Shown one piece after another: positions 61,012 through 64,000 of a DNA stretch of 64,000 nucleotides (positions are counted from its first letter, which is position 1; every line of letters starts with the position of its first letter). Both the position numbers and the translations under genes were made by a program. The DNA comes from AC-32 sp963772975 (GTDB lineage Bacteria > Actinomycetota > Thermoleophilia > Gaiellales > Gaiellaceae): contig CAVYZH010000005.1 in NCBI GenBank assembly GCA_963772975.1, forward strand, positions 229,600 through 293,599, given 5' to 3'. The notes below the pieces were generated by a model. That model saw only the letters and a program-made list of their open reading frames with translations. It was not told the origin of the DNA and did no database searches.

Positions 61012-61809
61012 TCAGGCCGGAACAGTCGCGGGTGTGATCCGGCGCCAGGGTGGGTCGCCCGACTCGTTGAGGTTCTCGAGGCGCTGGCGATCCTTGATTG
61101 TGTCCATCGGGCCAAAGAACCCTTCGTACGGGTACGCGACCAGCTCGCGCTCGTCGATCAGGCGAGCGAACGTCTCTTCCACGAGCTCGTGCCCCGGCTC
61201 GATCACGTCGAGGATCCGCCGCTTCAGGACCAAGAAGCCGCCGTTGATCCGGACGTCGGAGCGGCTCAGCTCCTCGACGGCGGTGACGTTCCCCTGCCCG
61301 TCGGTCGAGACCATGTGCGCATTGAACTGCGGACGGACGGAGAGGAACATCGCTGTTTTCCCGCTGTCGCGAAAGGACTCGATGACCTGGGGAAGCGGAG
61401 CGTCCGTCAGCCCGTCGCCGTAGGTCGCGAGGAACTCCTGATCGTCGCCGAGGTACGGCTCCACAGCCTTCAGCCGCTCAGCGATCGTGGCGTTCAGACC
61501 CGTGTCGACGAAGGTAATCCGCCACTTGTCCAGATCGCGTGACAACAGCTCCATCTTTGTCCCGTCCGAGCCGCGGTCGAGGACGAAGTCATTTAGGAGC
61601 GCCCCGTTGTACGACAAAAAGTACTTCTTGACGACCTCACCTTTGTACCCCAGGCAGAGGATGAACTCGTCGTGTCCCCACATCGAGTAGTAGTGCATGA
61701 TGTGCCAGAGGATCGGGCGCCCGCCGATCTCGATCATCGGCTTGGGGATACGCCGCGTCTCGTCGCCCATTCGGACTCCGTAGCCGCCGCAGAAGATGAC
61801 GACCTTCAC
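61012..61809 (-). CDS. rfbF: Glucose-1-phosphate cytidylyltransferase-like nucleotidyltransferase
   Basis: The 265-residue product opens KVVIFCGGYGVRMGDETRRI, the nucleotide-binding G-x-G-x-R-M loop, followed by PKPMIEIGGRPILWHIMHYY, FILCLGYKGEVVKKYFLSY and YGDGLTDAPLPQVIESFRDS. These are the features of RfbF, which makes CDP-glucose from CTP and glucose-1-phosphate, the first step of CDP-deoxysugar pathways. It is the first gene of the minus-strand set rfbF, PIG-L, LamG giant, glycosidase. The gap from 61810 to 62223 holds no other gene. Confidence 0.9.
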   Translation of the reverse strand: MKVVIFCGGYGVRMGDETRRIPKPMIEIGGRPILWHIMHYYSMWGHDEFILCLGYKGEVVKKYFLSYNGALLNDFVLDRGSDGTKMELLSRDLDKWRITFVDTGLNATIAERLKAVEPYLGDDQEFLATYGDGLTDAPLPQVIESFRDSGKTAMFLSVRPQFNAHMVSTDGQGNVTAVEELSRSDVRINGGFLVLKRRILDVIEPGHELVEETFARLIDERELVAYPYEGFFGPMDTIKDRQRLENLNESGDPPWRRITPATVPA

Positions 61810-62111
61810 CTGAGCGCTCCTATACGTAGTGCCGCCATTGACTCACCTAGTCAAGACGGCGGCCCCTGGAGCGTCAACCGGCGATCCGGGGGGTCCTCGA
61901 CTCCGGCTTCCGTCTTCGTTCTGGTGACGTGAATCGGGCGGGCACTAACCGCGTCTAGCCGACACGCCCAGACGGGTGAACGACTGAGAGGCCATCCGGG
62001 GCCTTCATCGAGGCTTTGGACTTGTAACCACAAGGGCCGGCTTTGGCGACATTCCACGTCATCCGGGACCGCCTCGGCCGCGGTTCGTCCAGAAAAGCGA
62101 AGGCTGCCCTG

Positions 62112-62127
62112 CTAGACGAACGGCTAG
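62112..62127. promoter_or_regulatory. Palindromic operator candidate (one mismatch)
   Basis: CTAGACGAACGGCTAG matches the motif with one change in the left arm and a perfect right arm. It lies 96 bp upstream of the aminotransferase gene, inside the 414-bp gap between rfbF and that gene. I see nothing else in this gap. Confidence 0.6.
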
Positions 62128-62223
62128 CGTCCGGAGCGCGGAGGTACGCCGTCTGGGCCGCAGGGTCGCGCTTCCTGTCCTTCAGGCCCGTGGAACGCCG
62201 CAAAGTCGGCATCTAGCCTCTCG

Positions 62224-63366
62224 ATGATGACGATCGCACCGCCCGCCTCGTCGCGGCTCCGCGTCCCCTTCTACGACCTCGGTCCAACCTCGGCCGCGTT
62301 CCGCGCCGCGCTCCTGGAGGACGTCGCCGGGCTACTCGACTCGGGTGCATTCACGAACGGGCCGGCGGTGCGGGAGTTCGAGGAGGCGTTCGCGCATTAC
62401 GTGGGCGTCCGCCACTGCGTCGGCGTCGCGAGCGGGCTCGACGCGCTCCGGCTCGCACTCCTCGCTGGCGGCCTCGAGCGCGGCGACGAGGTCGTCGTGC
62501 CGGCCGCGACCTTCGCGGCGACGTTCGAGGCGGTCACGCAGGCGGGCGGCGTGCCCGTCGTCGCTGATGTCCGCGAGGACGACTACGGCCTCGACACGGC
62601 CGCGGCCGCGGCCGCGATCTCGCCGCGCACGCGCTTCTTGCTCCCCGTGCACCTCTACGGCCAGATGGCCGACCTCCGCGCGTTGACGCGCGTGGCCTCC
62701 CCCCACGCTGTCGGGATCGTCGAAGACGCTTGTCAAGCGCACGGCGCAGAGCGCGACGGGAGCGCCGCGGGCACCGTCGGGAAAGCGGCGGCCTTCAGCT
62801 TCTACCCGGCCAAGAACCTCGGCGCGATCGGCGACGCGGGCGCGCTCGTGACCGACGACGAGGAGGTGGCCGAGACGGTCCGCTCGCTGCGCGAGCACGG
62901 CCAGGGCCGGAAGTACCATCACGCGCTCGAGGGCTACACGGCACGCCTCGACACGATCCAGGCGCTCGCCCTGCTGCACAAGCTTCCGCACCTCGGCGGC
63001 TGGACCGCCGCGCGACGTGCGATCGCGGCGCACTACACGGCCGAGCTCGCCGGCGTCGGCGATCTGCGTCTACCGGTCGTCCCGGGTGGCAGCGAGCCCG
63101 TCTGGCATCTCTACGTGGTGCGCACGGCGGATCCAGCCGCGCTTGCGGACTTCCTAGGGGAGCGCGGGATCGGCAGCGGCCGCCACTACCCGGAGCCGCC
63201 GCACCTCTCGGAGGCGTACGCCGGCCTCGGCTACCGGCCGGGCGCGTTCCCGGTTGCGGAGGCGCTCTCGCGCGAGGCGCTCTCCCTGCCGCTCTTCCCC
63301 GGCATGACGGAGGCGCAGCTCGACGCGGTCGTGCACGCCGTGAAGACGTTCTTCTCTGGCTCGTGA
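62224..63366 (+). CDS. DegT/DnrJ/EryC1-type sugar aminotransferase
   Basis: The 380-residue PLP enzyme has VGVRHCVGVASGLDALRLAL, GDEVVVPAATFAATFEAVTQ, VEDACQAHGAERDG and FSFYPAKNLGAIGDAGALVT, where the Lys of PAKNLG (near residue 196) binds PLP. HYPEPPHLSEAY is the substrate-specificity loop. It adds an amino group to a keto-sugar nucleotide, as in FdtB/QdtB/WecE-type enzymes. The next gene overlaps it (GTGA) and encodes an acyltransferase, together suggesting an N-acylated amino sugar. Confidence 0.9.
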   Translation: MMTIAPPASSRLRVPFYDLGPTSAAFRAALLEDVAGLLDSGAFTNGPAVREFEEAFAHYVGVRHCVGVASGLDALRLALLAGGLERGDEVVVPAATFAATFEAVTQAGGVPVVADVREDDYGLDTAAAAAAISPRTRFLLPVHLYGQMADLRALTRVASPHAVGIVEDACQAHGAERDGSAAGTVGKAAAFSFYPAKNLGAIGDAGALVTDDEEVAETVRSLREHGQGRKYHHALEGYTARLDTIQALALLHKLPHLGGWTAARRAIAAHYTAELAGVGDLRLPVVPGGSEPVWHLYVVRTADPAALADFLGERGIGSGRHYPEPPHLSEAYAGLGYRPGAFPVAEALSREALSLPLFPGMTEAQLDAVVHAVKTFFSGS

Positions 63367-63869
63367 CCGTGGCGGACAGGCCGGCAAACGAGGCGCCGTA
63401 CCGGCTACTGAACGATGTGGAGTTCGGCCGGGGCGTCGTCGTGCACCCGTTCACGAACCTCTACGGCTGCGCCATCGGCGACGAGAGCCGAATCGGTCCG
63501 TTCGTCGAGATCCAGAGCGGGGTCGAGATCGGCGCGCGCTGCAAGATCCAGAGCCACTCGTTCATCTGCTCGGGCGTGACGATCGCCGACGAGGTGTTCG
63601 TCGGGCACGGCGTCCTCTTCATCAACGACAAGCGGCCTCGCGCGACCACCGACGACGGCGAACTACAGACGGGCGAAGACTGGACGCTGCTCCCGACCGT
63701 GGTCGAGCGCGGCGCCTCCCTCGGCTCGGGCTGCGTCGTCCTCGGCGGCATCCGCGTCGGCGCCGGGGCCCTCGTCGGCGCGGGCGCCGTCGTCACCCGC
63801 GACGTCGGCGAAGGCGAGGTCGTCGCCGGGATTCCCGCACGTGCCGTGGTCGCCGAGAGGGTGCGATGA
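63363..63869 (+). CDS. Hexapeptide-repeat sugar N-acyltransferase
   Basis: The 168-residue product from GTG 63363 shows the left-handed parallel beta-helix pattern: CAIGDESRIGPFVEIQSGVE, IGARCKIQSHSFICSGVTIA, GAGAVVTRDVGEGEVVAGIP. It matches WbbJ/FdtC/QdtC-type acetyltransferases that acylate a 3-amino- or 4-amino-deoxysugar nucleotide. It is coupled to the aminotransferase gene by a four-base overlap. The likely pathway is aminotransferase then acyltransferase. Confidence 0.9.
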   Translation: MTVADRPANEAPYRLLNDVEFGRGVVVHPFTNLYGCAIGDESRIGPFVEIQSGVEIGARCKIQSHSFICSGVTIADEVFVGHGVLFINDKRPRATTDDGELQTGEDWTLLPTVVERGASLGSGCVVLGGIRVGAGALVGAGAVVTRDVGEGEVVAGIPARAVVAERVR

Positions 63870-64000
63870 GGAAGCTCGAGCACCGGCTCAACCGTCTGCC
63901 GTGAAGAGTTCACCGTTGTCGGCCCGGAAGCGCGTCGCCTGCCGGTGCCTGGCCGCAACTACGCCAGGAACCGCGACTGGGTCTTGATGCTAACGGCGGC
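63866..64000 (+). CDS. Possible start of a further gene, frame-disrupted
   Basis: ATG 63866 overlaps the preceding stop (ATGA), as in the neighbouring gene pairs, and codes MRKLEHRLNRLP before a TGA. One base further the sequence reads REEFTVVGPEARRLPVPGRN, continuing YARNRDWVLMLTA with good codon bias to the window end. A single-base frameshift at about 63900 would join them. Family unknown. Confidence 0.3.

Overview
This 64 kb window comes from a GC-rich chromosome with strong G/C bias at third codon positions. The gene style, many GTG starts, a Cheo-box type LexA site and Thermoleophilia-like small membrane proteins suggest an actinobacterium, perhaps of the Gaiellales or Solirubrobacterales. 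That placement is inference. I saw no rRNA, tRNA or CRISPR.

Left part (1-13.5 kb): ordinary chromosome. It holds the start of a HAMP/GAF sensor protein, a proline- and histidine-rich secreted protein, a 2-oxoglutarate dehydrogenase E1 (sucA) behind a structured leader, a run of tiny membrane proteins, a hydantoinase/oxoprolinase pair (hyuA intact, hyuB frameshifted), and two DNA-repair genes: a DEDDh exonuclease/GIY-YIG nuclease and dinB. Each repair gene has a perfect CGAACATATGTTCG LexA box.

Middle (13.7-29.5 kb): very large secreted, repeat-built proteins. They are a lectin-repeat esterase read in three successive frames, an FN3/beta-helix protein and a second beta-helix protein sharing a near-identical 1 kb segment, plus small membrane proteins and a polysaccharide-deacetylase-like protein.

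Right part (29.5-64 kb): a cell-surface polysaccharide island with Wzx-type flippase, Wzy-type polymerase/ligase, Wzz-type chain-length protein, several GT2 and one GT4 glycosyltransferase, a pyruvyl transferase, two asparagine-synthase-family enzymes, and nucleotide-sugar genes (rfbF, rfbC, SDRs, a SAF-domain oxidoreductase, a PIG-L deacetylase, a DegT aminotransferase, a hexapeptide acyltransferase). Between these lie more giant secreted LamG/FN3/propeller and glycosidase-like proteins. At least four decayed gene remnants (pyruvyl transferase, GT4, CheR-like methyltransferase, ABC ATPase) show active rearrangement.

The most interesting signal is a 16-bp palindromic motif, CTAGCC-N4-GGCTAG. 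It occurs with zero or one mismatch at 13768, 29752, 35577, 40851, 50231 and 62112, plus a weaker copy at 41060. All copies are intergenic, and most lie 59-112 bp upstream of the first gene of a polysaccharide or surface-protein unit. A perfect copy sits before a small LuxR-type regulator that heads the wzz/wzy/glycosyltransferase operon. I propose a local regulon controlled by that regulator or an unlinked one.
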